Below, one piece after another: positions 44,635 to 53,683 of a DNA stretch of 64,000 nt (its first letter is position 1; the number at the start of each line of letters is the position of its first letter). This stretch comes from JBCCTX01 sp964652565. GTDB lineage: Bacteria; Bacteroidota; Bacteroidia; J057. The stretch spans positions 1 through 64,000 of the forward strand of contig CAZZEC010000008.1 in the NCBI GenBank assembly GCA_964652565.1, written 5' to 3'. The position numbers and the translations under genes are program-made. The notes beneath the pieces are model-generated. The model did not search any database and had not been told where the DNA came from. It worked only from the letters and a program-made list of their open reading frames with translations.

Positions 44635-47454
44635 CTAAAATTTAATCTCCAATCCGAACATGGTTTGCCTGGGAGCCAGGAATCTCGCTGGATTAAAAGG
44701 GGGGAGTCCCCGATCCTGTGGATCTGGATATTGTGGGTCCCTAAAATTAAGCGGTAACGGGTCTCCATCCCTGTAAGCATCACCAGTTACTCCATTAATG
44801 ATAGTAGGGGAACGATAGTTGAAGAGGTTTCTGACTTCAAACTGAAGAGAGAATCTTGCTGAATTGCCTACGTAAAAGTCCTTACTCAATCTAAGATCTA
44901 CCCATGACCAGTATTTACCTACTTTATCAAGGGGGCGGTCTTCGATAGGCTCGTATTCAGGACGACCAGAATTTTCATTAATTCGAACCAGTTCAAAAGG
45001 TGTATATCTCAATCCGGATTTGTAGGTACCACTCAGCGTAGCTCTAAACCCTCTCAGTGGGAAATTGCCGAGGTATAGACTGGAATCAGGCGTGAATATG
45101 ATCAATAATTTCAGATCCAGGGGTCGATCCCATGCAAGTGGCTGCTCTTGTGTAGTGTTGACAAATCCTTGCTGCCGTATTTGCAGGGCAGACTCTGTAG
45201 CGGTATTTGACTTACCTGTAGCAATGCTGTATGAACCTGAAAGTATACCTGTCAAAGAGTTACCGAATCGGCGAGTAAATCCAATCTCAAGGCCACGGAT
45301 TCTGGCATAATCCTGATTAATAAAAAATGTTTTTTCTACAAAACGACCCGTAGCATCCCTGATTTCTATCCTGCGACTTACAATATAGTCAAATTTATCA
45401 TTGTAAAAAGCTGCTAAAGTAAGGGCAAGATCTTTAGTCAATTGAGATTTTAACCCAATTTCATAGGATACTGACACTTCTGGGTTCAGATTGGGATTGC
45501 CTAAAGAGGCGAGAAAGGACCTATCCTGAAAGACGGGATCTAACCCTGCATACAGAAATCGCGGATGAGGTAGTCGCATTGCATGACTGTAATTAAAATA
45601 CAAGACATTATTTTCTGTAACTGGAAATGAAACGTTGATACGTGGAAGTAGGCGGGCCTTCCATCTCAAGCCCAGTAGCTTTACAGTCTCTTGTTTATAA
45701 TCTTCTCTTACTGCATCTAATATAGGTGCATCGGGATTGTCAATAGCATCATCCACAAAAGAACCCAACGCCCAATAATTAAATCGCATACCCAACGCAG
45801 CAATTACTCCCTTGTAGCGAATTTCATCCTGAAAGAATATTCCTCCTTGCATGGGATTCACGTTCCAAAAATCACTACTTCTACCTAATCGGGTGGAGGG
45901 AGTAGTAAGTGTATCATTGATTTTGATGGGTGCTCCTACCCAGGGTTGGGTAACGTCTATCCATTGGTACCCTTGAAATTTATGGGACTGACCGAGGGAG
46001 ATATAGTGTACTTTATTTTCTGATTGGAAATTAAACTTTGTCTTGATGGTATATTCGCGTGCATAGTGATCATGCCACAAAGTAGCAATACCTCCATTAT
46101 TGACTAGACCCGGCCCGGGAAAAACTAATACAATCTCATCTTGAGGATTGAAAACGGAAATGGGATCCGTTACGATAGAAAATGGGTCAAAAATTTGATC
46201 TACAGTTTCTGTACGAAATGGCCTACCATTAGCATCTGCTCGCAGATTGGTGAAAAGTCTGCCTGCAGAAAGAGAGAATGTCCATTGTTCTCCAAGTATT
46301 CCAATAAGGTTGGCAATGGATAAATTTGAATGGTGAGTGTAAGTATTTGCATTATCCAGATTCAGGCTAAATGGGTATTGAAATCCAGGTCTTACGACCT
46401 CATCATTACCTATGATTTGCAGTGAACGTGTACTTTGGTTAATGTTGAGGCTATGCTGATTTGTTAATGTAAGCTTCCATCCGGGACGAATAGTCCATGC
46501 AAGCTTGAGACTGTGCGACCATCTGTTATCTTGTCTTGGAGCCCAGATCGAATCATTGCCGAAGAGCGAACTTCTCAGCTGTCTGGCCTGAGCTCGGTAA
46601 TAATTATCTGTGAGAAATACACTTCCCGAAGCGAAGAAAGTTAGTTTATCACCTATGATAGGTCCTGAAAATGAGATATCCGCCTCATCCGTATTCCAAC
46701 TACTCCCTTCATTCTTATTGAACCCCAGATTATCCCTTCTATAAGATGCATCAAATTGAAATTTTTTGGACCCTTCTTTGATCTTTGTCAATACTACTCC
46801 TGAAGTTCCATTACCATATTCCGCACCACTTCCACCTGTGATGAGTTCGACTTCCTTGATTGCACTTGTATTTACATCCACACCAAAACCCGTTCCTGCC
46901 AACGGATCTTGTGCATTTATTCCATCAACCAGATATTCTGTTTCATATACTCTGCCTCCCCGAATCTGTAAACCGTCTGGTGTGACATTAACTCCAACCT
47001 GAGTTGCAACTACATCCTGCACATTTATGGCACTCATTTCTCCGATCTGTTCATCGGTAAGGCGAACTTGTGATCTCCCTGACTCCAGGTCTACCAACCT
47101 TCTCTGTCCCACAATCTCTACGGCTCCTAGCGTTGACACAGAGGATACCAGCGTTACATTGAGTGTTTTTTTTTCGCCAGCCGAAAAACTGAGTCCATTG
47201 TAAATTTTCTCAGCATACCCTACATAACTAAATCTTACAGAATAATCTCCTGGTTTAATATCAGAGATTTGATAATTGCCCGCATCATCAGCATATGCTC
47301 CTTTATAGGTACCAATGATAAATACTGTTGCTCCAGTTAGCGGCTCTCCTGTTTCACCGTCTATGACTGTTCCAGTTAGATTGGCGTTTTGTGCCCAAGT
47401 GATGGAAAATGTGGAGAAATAAAAAATGAATAGAAAGTAAATTATGGGCCTCAT
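44635..47454 (-). CDS. TonB-dependent receptor with carboxypeptidase-like regulatory domain
   Basis: This 939-residue outer-membrane transporter has a signal peptide (FYFSTFSITWAQ). A CarboxypepD_reg-like beta-sandwich follows (LTGTVIDGETGEPLTGATVF to VRFSYVGYAEKIYNG). The plug domain contains QDVVATQVGVNVTPDGLQIRGG and GSGAEYGNGTSG, and a 22-strand barrel ends in FGLEIKF. The subgroup is the CirA/BtuB-like receptor with N-terminal extension found throughout Bacteroidota. No SusD partner gene is adjacent, so it is not a SusCD pair. Ligand unknown. It is transcribed divergently from the hypothetical gene at 47589. Confidence 0.93.
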   Translation of the reverse strand: MRPIIYFLFIFYFSTFSITWAQNANLTGTVIDGETGEPLTGATVFIIGTYKGAYADDAGNYQISDIKPGDYSVRFSYVGYAEKIYNGLSFSAGEKKTLNVTLVSSVSTLGAVEIVGQRRLVDLESGRSQVRLTDEQIGEMSAINVQDVVATQVGVNVTPDGLQIRGGRVYETEYLVDGINAQDPLAGTGFGVDVNTSAIKEVELITGGSGAEYGNGTSGVVLTKIKEGSKKFQFDASYRRDNLGFNKNEGSSWNTDEADISFSGPIIGDKLTFFASGSVFLTDNYYRAQARQLRSSLFGNDSIWAPRQDNRWSHSLKLAWTIRPGWKLTLTNQHSLNINQSTRSLQIIGNDEVVRPGFQYPFSLNLDNANTYTHHSNLSIANLIGILGEQWTFSLSAGRLFTNLRADANGRPFRTETVDQIFDPFSIVTDPISVFNPQDEIVLVFPGPGLVNNGGIATLWHDHYAREYTIKTKFNFQSENKVHYISLGQSHKFQGYQWIDVTQPWVGAPIKINDTLTTPSTRLGRSSDFWNVNPMQGGIFFQDEIRYKGVIAALGMRFNYWALGSFVDDAIDNPDAPILDAVREDYKQETVKLLGLRWKARLLPRINVSFPVTENNVLYFNYSHAMRLPHPRFLYAGLDPVFQDRSFLASLGNPNLNPEVSVSYEIGLKSQLTKDLALTLAAFYNDKFDYIVSRRIEIRDATGRFVEKTFFINQDYARIRGLEIGFTRRFGNSLTGILSGSYSIATGKSNTATESALQIRQQGFVNTTQEQPLAWDRPLDLKLLIIFTPDSSLYLGNFPLRGFRATLSGTYKSGLRYTPFELVRINENSGRPEYEPIEDRPLDKVGKYWSWVDLRLSKDFYVGNSARFSLQFEVRNLFNYRSPTIINGVTGDAYRDGDPLPLNFRDPQYPDPQDRGLPPFNPARFLAPRQTMFGLEIKF

Positions 47455-47527
47455 GAAGAACTTTTTAGTTAAATCGGATCAAATATCGTTAACACAATCA
47501 GATTTTTCTCATTTTTGTGAGGATTTT

Positions 47528-47535
47528 TACTTTTG
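47528..47535 (+). promoter_or_regulatory. Candidate -7 promoter element
   Basis: TACTTTTG fits TAnnTTTG. A start of transcription near 47542 would lie inside a longer open frame that begins at 47517, which supports the later ATG at 47589 as the true start. Confidence 0.35.
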
Positions 47536-47588
47536 ATTTATCTAAAGGTTCTAAGCATTGCGCATGGGAGTGGATTATTGAAAACATC

Positions 47589-48089
47589 ATGATAACAAAT
47601 ATGATAACAAAAGAATACCTTGATAATACCTGGGATCAATTGATAGAATGGCCAGAAGAACGATGGCTGGAGTTGCTGGATAAAATGGGTGAAAAACACC
47701 CTGTAATTCTGACCTATATTACGGAAATAGGAGACGAAGCACTCAACGAATCCGAAGGAGAATTGATGTTGTTCTTAGGAGTATTTATTTGGTATGTATT
47801 AGGTCAGGTCGAAATTGAACCCCTACAAGCTGAAACTTTTTTCGAAAAAACGAGAGTATCTAATGAACCCTTATGGGAATACCTGACTGGAGAGTCTGAA
47901 GATATGATGGAAGAGATCGTCGTGTCTACCATACAGGATCATCAATACAAAGACTTTTTGGAATTTTTGGCAGAAGTGATATGGGATGATGATGAATTAG
48001 AAGACGATGAAATTAGACCTGAAAAGAAAGTTGTGATCTGGTTGTATCTCAAAATATTGATAGAATCACTCCAGGACATGGAATCATAG
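47589..48089 (+). CDS. Acidic cytoplasmic hypothetical protein
   Basis: This protein of about 166 residues starts at ATG 47589 (MITNMITKEYLDN); a second ATG at 47601 is also possible. It is strongly acidic and helical, with motifs WDQLIEWPEERWLELLDKMG and a C-terminal EVIWDDDELEDDEIRPE then KVVIWLYLKILIESL. No signal peptide or membrane helix is seen. I do not recognise a family; the pattern suggests a helical-repeat cytoplasmic protein. It lies between a TonB receptor and the pst operon, 106 bp before pstS, and the gap carries palindromes and a possible pho box. Function unknown. Confidence 0.6.
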   Translation: MITNMITKEYLDNTWDQLIEWPEERWLELLDKMGEKHPVILTYITEIGDEALNESEGELMLFLGVFIWYVLGQVEIEPLQAETFFEKTRVSNEPLWEYLTGESEDMMEEIVVSTIQDHQYKDFLEFLAEVIWDDDELEDDEIRPEKKVVIWLYLKILIESLQDMES

Positions 48090-48098
48090 ACTAACCCA

Positions 48099-48116
48099 TT
48101 CAACAAACGCGTTGAA
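48099..48116. promoter_or_regulatory. Inverted repeat upstream of pstS
   Basis: TTCAAC (48099-48104) and GTTGAA (48111-48116) form a perfect 6-bp inverted repeat with 6 bp between. It may be a terminator stem for the upstream gene or an operator for pst; no T-tract follows. Confidence 0.3.
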
Positions 48117-48120
48117 AAGA

Positions 48121-48137
48121 TTAACATAAAAATAACA
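48121..48137 (+). promoter_or_regulatory. Candidate pho box upstream of pstS
   Basis: TTAACA (48121-48126) and ATAACA (48132-48137) are direct repeats with an 11-bp period, close to the TT(A/C/T)A(C/T)A-N5 repeat architecture known for PhoP in Bacillus and similar to the 7-4-7 layout of enteric pho boxes. It is 59 bp upstream of pstS. A 12-bp perfect palindrome TGCCTATAGGCA follows at 48152-48163. Confidence 0.4.
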
Positions 48138-48195
48138 CGTGAAATGTGTGATGCCTATAGGCAAATAATAATTTAGTGATAAACCACACTAAAAG

Positions 48196-49107
48196 ATGAA
48201 AAGAGTGAATATTGTGTGCGGGGTATTATGCTTGCTGATTGCATCTTGCGGACCGCGAGGGATTCGAAATGTAGTGATTAAGGGATCAGATACAGAGGTT
48301 AATCTCGTGTTGAAGTTGGCAGAAACATATATGATGAATGATACCGCGATCTCTATTTCTGTAACGGGGGGGGGATCAGGTTCTGGCATTGCAGCATTAA
48401 TCAATGGAAAAACTGACTTGGCAAATTCATCCAGACCGATGAAAGCCTCGGAGTTGGAATTGGCTAAGGAACGTGGAATAATACCTAAGCCCGTCATTTT
48501 TGCTGTAGATGCTTTAGCTCTCGTTGTCCATCCTGCTGTGGAGATAGATAGTTTGACATTAGAACAGGCAGGTAAAATATATAGTGGCGAGATTAATAAT
48601 TGGAAGGAATTAGGAGGGAGTGATAAGGAAATTTCCCTTTACGGGAGGCAAAGTAATTCAGGGACATTTGTTTTTTTTAGAGAGAACATTGTGAAGGCCG
48701 AATATTCTTCTGACATCAAGCAGATGAATGGGACTGCTCAAATTTTGGAATCTGTGAAGGTAGATCCTGCAGGGATAGGATATGTTGGAATAGGTTATGT
48801 GGTAGATCCAGCGGGTAAAATAATGGACGGCATCAAGATTTTGAGGATCAAAAAAAACTCCAATGATCCGTCAACATATCCCGCTAATATGTCTACAATT
48901 ATCAATGGAGAGTATCCTATTACACGTCCCCTCTATCAATATGTGAGTGGAGATATAGACGGAAAGTTAAAAGATTTTATTCAGTATGAATTAAGTCCCA
49001 AAGGCCAGGAGATCGTTCAGGAAAACGGATATTTCCCAATTACAAGTCAGCATATTTCGCATAATAAATCACTAGGATTATACGATGAGATTTCGATCAA
49101 CGATTGA
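48196..49107 (+). CDS. pstS: Phosphate ABC transporter substrate-binding lipoprotein
   Basis: This 303-residue protein binds inorganic phosphate for the PstCAB importer. The signal ends in lipidated Cys18 (LLIASC). Phosphate-site motifs are KGSDTEVNLVLKL near the start, VTGGGSGSGIAALINGKTDLANSSR and the ALVVHP, GRQSNSGTFVFFRENIV and AQILESVKVDPAGIGYVG blocks typical of PstS. A run of nine Gs encodes part of the TGGGSG motif. Its 3' end overlaps the start of pstC by 23 bp, so the two are translated together. It is likely induced by phosphate limitation via a PhoB-type regulator. Confidence 0.93.
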   Translation: MKRVNIVCGVLCLLIASCGPRGIRNVVIKGSDTEVNLVLKLAETYMMNDTAISISVTGGGSGSGIAALINGKTDLANSSRPMKASELELAKERGIIPKPVIFAVDALALVVHPAVEIDSLTLEQAGKIYSGEINNWKELGGSDKEISLYGRQSNSGTFVFFRENIVKAEYSSDIKQMNGTAQILESVKVDPAGIGYVGIGYVVDPAGKIMDGIKILRIKKNSNDPSTYPANMSTIINGEYPITRPLYQYVSGDIDGKLKDFIQYELSPKGQEIVQENGYFPITSQHISHNKSLGLYDEISIND

Positions 49108-49969
49108 TAAGCTTTTCAAGTACCTTTTTTTTACTGCAGCAATATTATCTGTGTTGTTGCTAGTCGGTATCTTTGGGATGTTATTACTCAACGGTGTGAA
49201 GACTTTTGGTGAAGTAAGTTTTGGGGAATTCTTTTTCTCAAACCAATGGAACCCTGCGGCTTATGGTGAAGCTACCTTTGGGATAGGGGCTATGATAGCA
49301 AGTACAGGTCTGGTTACCCTGGGATCTATGTTAATCTCTATTCCATTGGGTGTAGGAACTGCTGCCTATTTATCAGAGATTGCTTCGAGTCGCTGGGAAT
49401 CCATATTAAAACCTATCATTGAAATACTGGCAGCCATCCCTTCTGTAGCCATTGGGTTTTTGGGAATAGTGTTGGTTGGGCCTTTTATCTCAAGGGTTTT
49501 CGGACTAAATAACGGGTTGAATGCCTTAAACGGGTCTATATTATTAGCAGTAATGGCTCTCCCTACTATCATTTCCGTTGCAGAAGATGCGATTAAGGCA
49601 GTCCCTCAAGAGTACAAGGAAGCTTCTTATGCATTGGGTGCTAATAAGTGGGAAACGCTGATTAAAGTAACAATCCCCTCCTCTTACTCAGGTATTATTG
49701 CCGCTGTAATGTTGGGAATGGGTAGAGCTATTGGAGAGACAATGACTGTGCTTATGGCTACAGGGAATGCAACGTCTATGCCCGAAGGATTTTTTAGTTC
49801 CATCAGGACTATGACGGCTACTATTGCCATTGAGCTAGGAGAAGTTCCTTATGGTACTACTCATTACTACAGCTTGTTTGCTATTGGAATGGTACTGTTT
49901 CTTATCACGTTAATTGTAAACCTAATAGCAGAGAAAATTGCTGCAAGTTATCGAAAGCAAGGACAATGA
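49085..49969 (+). CDS. pstC: Phosphate ABC transporter permease PstC
   Basis: This 294-residue inner-membrane protein has about six helices and the BPD transport domain. The EAA-like loop EASYALGANKWETLIKVTIP near residue 185 is the site that contacts the PstB ATPase. VALFGMLLLNGVKTFG-like N-terminal residues and GMGRAIGETMTVLMATGN are typical of PstC. The start at ATG 49085 lies inside the end of pstS, and the stop overlaps pstA by 4 bp (ATGA), so expression is tightly coupled. Confidence 0.94.
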   Translation: MRFRSTIDKLFKYLFFTAAILSVLLLVGIFGMLLLNGVKTFGEVSFGEFFFSNQWNPAAYGEATFGIGAMIASTGLVTLGSMLISIPLGVGTAAYLSEIASSRWESILKPIIEILAAIPSVAIGFLGIVLVGPFISRVFGLNNGLNALNGSILLAVMALPTIISVAEDAIKAVPQEYKEASYALGANKWETLIKVTIPSSYSGIIAAVMLGMGRAIGETMTVLMATGNATSMPEGFFSSIRTMTATIAIELGEVPYGTTHYYSLFAIGMVLFLITLIVNLIAEKIAASYRKQGQ

Positions 49970-50826
49970 AATCACCTAAACAACTCATTGAATTACTTGG
50001 GATTAATCTCTTACTAATTTTCACAGTATTAGTTATTAGTTCATTAGGTATCATTTTATGGGATATATTTTCAAAGGGAGGCAGTGTTATAGATATGGAA
50101 TTTATATCTGCATATCCCAGAGAAGGTATGACCCAAGGAGGTATATTTCCAGCGATAATTGGTACTATGTGGGTTACTTTGGTAACCGCCTTGTTTGCAA
50201 TTCCTTTGGGAATTTCATGTGCTATTTATTTAAATGAATATGCTCAAGATGATTGGATAAATAGGACGATCAGAGCATCAATCAGAAATCTGGCCGGAGT
50301 CCCTTCAATCATATATGGGTTATTTGGTGTAGCTATTTTTGTTCAGGGAGCAGGTTTAGGAACATCCGTATTAGCTTCTGGGCTTACATTGGGACTCCTT
50401 ACATTGCCTTATATTATTACCACTACAGAAGAAGCATTAAAGACAGTGCCAGCCTCCCATCGAGAAGGAGCATTGGCCCTGGGAGCAACTAAGTGGGAAA
50501 CCATACGCACAGTTGTACTACCTGGTGCAATACCAGGGATCATGACAGGAGCTATTTTGGGACTATCACGTGCTGCAGGTGAGACAGCACCCATATTATT
50601 TACAGGGGTAGCTTTTTATTTGAGATATTTGCCAGGAACAATGCTAGATGAGTTTATGGCCCTACCTTATCACCTGTACATTTTATCTACACAACATCAT
50701 GCTATTCAGGAAGTTCGCCCATTGGCTTATGGTACAGCCGCGGTGTTAATTGGATTTGTATTTATGCTGAATATCATTGCTTTTGTGATTCGATATAGAT
50801 ATCGGAAGTTATTAAAAGGGCACTAA
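49966..50826 (+). CDS. pstA: Phosphate ABC transporter permease PstA
   Basis: This 286-residue partner permease of PstC has about six helices. Motifs include GVPSIIYGLFGVAIFV, the EAA loop REGALALGATKWETIRTVVLP and GLSRAAGETAPILFTGVAFY, which are characteristic of PstA. Its start overlaps the pstC stop (ATGA). pstB follows after 26 bp. Together PstA and PstC form the membrane channel of the high-affinity phosphate importer. Confidence 0.94.
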   Translation: MKSPKQLIELLGINLLLIFTVLVISSLGIILWDIFSKGGSVIDMEFISAYPREGMTQGGIFPAIIGTMWVTLVTALFAIPLGISCAIYLNEYAQDDWINRTIRASIRNLAGVPSIIYGLFGVAIFVQGAGLGTSVLASGLTLGLLTLPYIITTTEEALKTVPASHREGALALGATKWETIRTVVLPGAIPGIMTGAILGLSRAAGETAPILFTGVAFYLRYLPGTMLDEFMALPYHLYILSTQHHAIQEVRPLAYGTAAVLIGFVFMLNIIAFVIRYRYRKLLKGH

Positions 50827-50852
50827 TCATTTCTCCTCAAACTGACTTATCT

Positions 50853-51608
50853 ATGAACATAAAATTACAGACAGAACAGATTAACTTATCCTTTGGGAAG
50901 CATCACGTACTCAAAGATATAGATTTACAAATACCTCAAAATAGTATTGTTGCATTGATAGGCCCTTCAGGTTGTGGAAAATCGACGCTACTAAGGAGTA
51001 TGAACCGAATGCATGATCTGAATCCCCAGGCACACGTAAGCGGGAAAGTATTATTGGATGGGGAGAATATCTATAATAAAGGGGTGGATGTGGTAGATGT
51101 AAGGAGAAAAATAGGTATGGTATTTCAGCGGCCCAATCCCTTCCCCAAATCTATCTATAAGAATATTGCTTACGGGTTAAAAATAAATGGTCTTAAGAAA
51201 GATCAAACTATGGATGAAGTGGTAGAGAAAAGTTTGAAAGGGAGCTATTTGTGGGAAGAAGTACATACAGATCTGAATAAATCTGCCCTTGCACTATCTG
51301 GCGGACAACAGCAACGACTTTGTATTGCACGTACAATAGCCATTGAACCGGCGGTCATATTAATGGATGAGCCATGCTCTGCACTTGACCCTATCAGCAC
51401 GGGTAAAATTGAGGAATTGATGCTTCAATTAAAAGAGCAATTTACCATTGTCATCGTTACACACAATATGCAACAAGCAGAACGCATTTCGGATTATGTC
51501 GCTTTTATGTATTTGGGTGAGGTCATAGAGTATGGAGCTAAAGATCAGATATTCAAGGATCCGCAAGATGAGTTAACCGGAAAATATATCAAGGGAAAGT
51601 TTGGATAA
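50853..51608 (+). CDS. pstB: Phosphate ABC transporter ATPase PstB
   Basis: This 251-residue ATP-binding subunit powers phosphate import. Walker A GPSGCGKST is at residues 37-45, the signature is LSGGQQQRLCIARTIA, Walker B is VILMDEPCSALDP, and the switch His is in VTHNMQQAERI. The MNRMHDLNPQAHVSGKVLLD block is specific for PstB. It is the last gene of pstSCAB; no phoU follows, and the next gene is convergent purK. Confidence 0.95.
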   Translation: MNIKLQTEQINLSFGKHHVLKDIDLQIPQNSIVALIGPSGCGKSTLLRSMNRMHDLNPQAHVSGKVLLDGENIYNKGVDVVDVRRKIGMVFQRPNPFPKSIYKNIAYGLKINGLKKDQTMDEVVEKSLKGSYLWEEVHTDLNKSALALSGGQQQRLCIARTIAIEPAVILMDEPCSALDPISTGKIEELMLQLKEQFTIVIVTHNMQQAERISDYVAFMYLGEVIEYGAKDQIFKDPQDELTGKYIKGKFG

Positions 51609-51705
51609 TATTTCGTTCGCAAGTAGCCGACATTTGCAACAATTTCAATCTAATATAGAAGGATATTTTTATTGGATGTACATGAATGATTATTCGACAT
51701 TTAAC

Positions 51706-52857
51706 CTAGCTATCTGTCCTAACTACGACTTTCAATCGTTTTTTTATTTGTTCAATTTTTACTTTGAGACGTTCTAAATCTGCGTCGAGGATGGTCACAT
51801 GCCCCATCTTTCTAAACGGTCGAGACTCCATTTTTCCATATATAAACGGATATGCTCCTGGGATAGCTAAGGTTTCAGCTATGCTGGTATATGTGGGGAA
51901 TCCAGAGTGTTGAGAATCTCCTAAAATGTTGACCATTGCAGCGGGAATTATTTGGTCAGGTGCACCCAGTGGAAGGCCAAAGATGGCCCTCAAATGTTGC
52001 TGATACTGAGAAGTCATACATGCTTGAATTGTATGATGCCCAGAGTTATGTGGTCTGGGGGCAATTTCATTGATCAACAATTGATCATCAGCATCTAAGA
52101 ACATTTCAACAGCGAGTAGACCAATATGTCCGAGGTCTTCTACTAATGCTTTAGCCAGGGCTTGTGCTTCTTTTAACTGATTGGGACTAAGTGTACTTGG
52201 AGAAATCAGGTACTCTACCAGATTGCCTTCAGGGTGAAAGACCATTTCTACCGGATCAAATGCTCGTATTTCGCCAGAAATATTTCTGGCTACGATAACA
52301 GATATCTCTTTCTGAATATCGACTTTTTTCTCAAGGAGGCTAGGTTCATCGAAAGTATTTTCGATATCTTTCTGTGTATATAAGATATTTACGCCTTTTC
52401 CATCATATCCAGCAAGTGCCGTTTTATGCACTAAAGGTAGTTGACTGACATATTGTCTTACCTCCTCTCTATCTTCAATCAGCCAGTATAATGAGGTGGG
52501 ATATCCTTTTTCTTGGTAAAATTGTTTCTGCAGTCTTTTGTCTTGTACTAATTTGATAATATCTGGATTAGGAAATACTTTTACGCCTTTGTTTTGGAGT
52601 ATTTTTAATGCAGAGATACTGACGTGCTCAATTTCGATAGTTACGACATCACAATGAGATCCCATTTCGACAATTGCCTGTTGATCCTGAAGAGATGCTT
52701 GATAAAATGTATGTGCTAAGTGCCTGCAAGGTGCTTCTGGGTCAGGGTCTAGAATGTGTACTTTGAGATCCCAATCAATAGAGGCTTGTATAAGCATTTT
52801 GCCTAGCTGACCTCCTCCTAAGATTCCTATTGTTGCTTTTGGTTCGAATAAGTTCAT
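51706..52857 (-). CDS. purK: N5-carboxyaminoimidazole ribonucleotide synthase
   Basis: This 383-residue ATP-grasp enzyme of purine synthesis makes N5-CAIR from AIR, bicarbonate and ATP, feeding PurE. Motifs are TIGILGGGQLGKMLIQASID, FPNPDIIKLVQDKRLQKQFY, HKTALAGYDGKGV and the ATP-grasp ending EIAPRPHNSGHHTIQACMTSQ, where the conserved NEIAPRPHNSGH block is the metal and substrate site. The purE partner is not in the window. It is divergent from the receiver-domain gene. Confidence 0.95.
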   Translation of the reverse strand: MNLFEPKATIGILGGGQLGKMLIQASIDWDLKVHILDPDPEAPCRHLAHTFYQASLQDQQAIVEMGSHCDVVTIEIEHVSISALKILQNKGVKVFPNPDIIKLVQDKRLQKQFYQEKGYPTSLYWLIEDREEVRQYVSQLPLVHKTALAGYDGKGVNILYTQKDIENTFDEPSLLEKKVDIQKEISVIVARNISGEIRAFDPVEMVFHPEGNLVEYLISPSTLSPNQLKEAQALAKALVEDLGHIGLLAVEMFLDADDQLLINEIAPRPHNSGHHTIQACMTSQYQQHLRAIFGLPLGAPDQIIPAAMVNILGDSQHSGFPTYTSIAETLAIPGAYPFIYGKMESRPFRKMGHVTILDADLERLKVKIEQIKKRLKVVVRTDS

Positions 52858-52943
52858 TGCTTGCCGTTCTGATATATATATTAACCGTTCACAGAATAAT
52901 TCATTCTCCTTCTCCCTGACAATCCATGCAATAATTACTTAAA

Positions 52944-52988
52944 TTGTAAATTACAAAAAATATAATGTATAATTATTGTAATGTACAA
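52944..52988. promoter_or_regulatory. Pair of TTGTA-N3-TACAA palindromes over the receiver gene start
   Basis: Two 13-bp palindromes of identical pattern lie at 52944-52956 (TTGTAAATTACAA) and 52976-52988 (TTGTAATGTACAA). Their centres are 32 bp apart, about three helical turns. The second overlaps the ATG of the receiver protein at 52981. This is the classic look of a repressor operator pair; the regulator is not identified. Confidence 0.5.
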
Positions 52989-53388
52989 TTGCACCGTTGA
53001 TGTACTTTTGCTTGATGATGATCCGGGGATTAGGTCAAACATAGAGCGCAATTTAAAAGAATTTTTCCATGTTATCTCTTTTTCAGATGGATTGTCAGGG
53101 ATAGCATGGTTGGCGGCTGGAAACAGGCCAGGAATAATCATAACTGATTTGGAGATGCCGTATCTTAATGGTTGGGAGCTACTGAGAATGAAAAGAACGA
53201 GTAGTACATTGCAGTCTACACCGATACTGGCTATGGGAACGTCATATGATCGCGAATTGGAACATCAGGCCTTGGTGTTAGGAGCTGAGAAATACATAGC
53301 TAAACCATTGAATTTAGATGTATTATATCAAATCGTTTTACAGTATATTAGACGTCCATCTAACGGTGGGATATTGAATGTGGGCTAA
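52981..53388 (+). CDS. Single-domain response regulator (receiver) protein
   Basis: This 135-residue CheY-like protein has only a receiver domain. The acidic pocket is Asp12-Asp13 (LDDDPG), the phosphate acceptor is Asp56 (IIITDLEMP), the conserved Thr/Ser region is MGTS (residues 85-88) and Lys108 is in AKPL. There is no output domain, so it acts by phosphorelay or protein contact. No histidine kinase is adjacent. Its start codon lies inside one of two matching palindromes, suggesting tight transcriptional control. It is divergent from purK. Confidence 0.85.
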   Translation: MYNCTVDVLLLDDDPGIRSNIERNLKEFFHVISFSDGLSGIAWLAAGNRPGIIITDLEMPYLNGWELLRMKRTSSTLQSTPILAMGTSYDRELEHQALVLGAEKYIAKPLNLDVLYQIVLQYIRRPSNGGILNVG

Positions 53389-53538
53389 ATAGTTTTATTA
53401 TTTGAAATATTATTGTATGTGAATGTATCCATATTTATGGACATACACTCCTATCATTATTTACCAATCATCATAGATAATAAGTTTTCTATCCAGAGAT
53501 CTTAACCATTGATTCCGTCTAAAATTAATCATTGCTCC

Positions 53539-53564
53539 ACAGTTTATAATTTTAAACTGTTTTT
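53539..53564 (+). terminator. AT-rich hairpin with T-tract
   Basis: ACAGTTTA (53539-53546) and TAAACTGT (53553-53560) pair perfectly with a 6-nt loop, followed by TTTT. It lies 150 bp after the receiver gene and ahead of the microprotein; a weak terminator is likely. Confidence 0.5.
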
Positions 53565-53683
53565 GAGAGGTTTTTTTCTTGTCAAAGGTTATGCCTGTCG
53601 ATTTGACATGTCGGAAATTTTTCTATTTCGTGTAGTGTATTAATGTATTTTATTATTTTTATGAAAATAATCTTTTTCTTTTC

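Noticed and set aside
44635..47454. SusC/SusD polysaccharide-utilisation locus
   Set aside because: There is no SusD-like gene or glycoside hydrolase next to the receptor.
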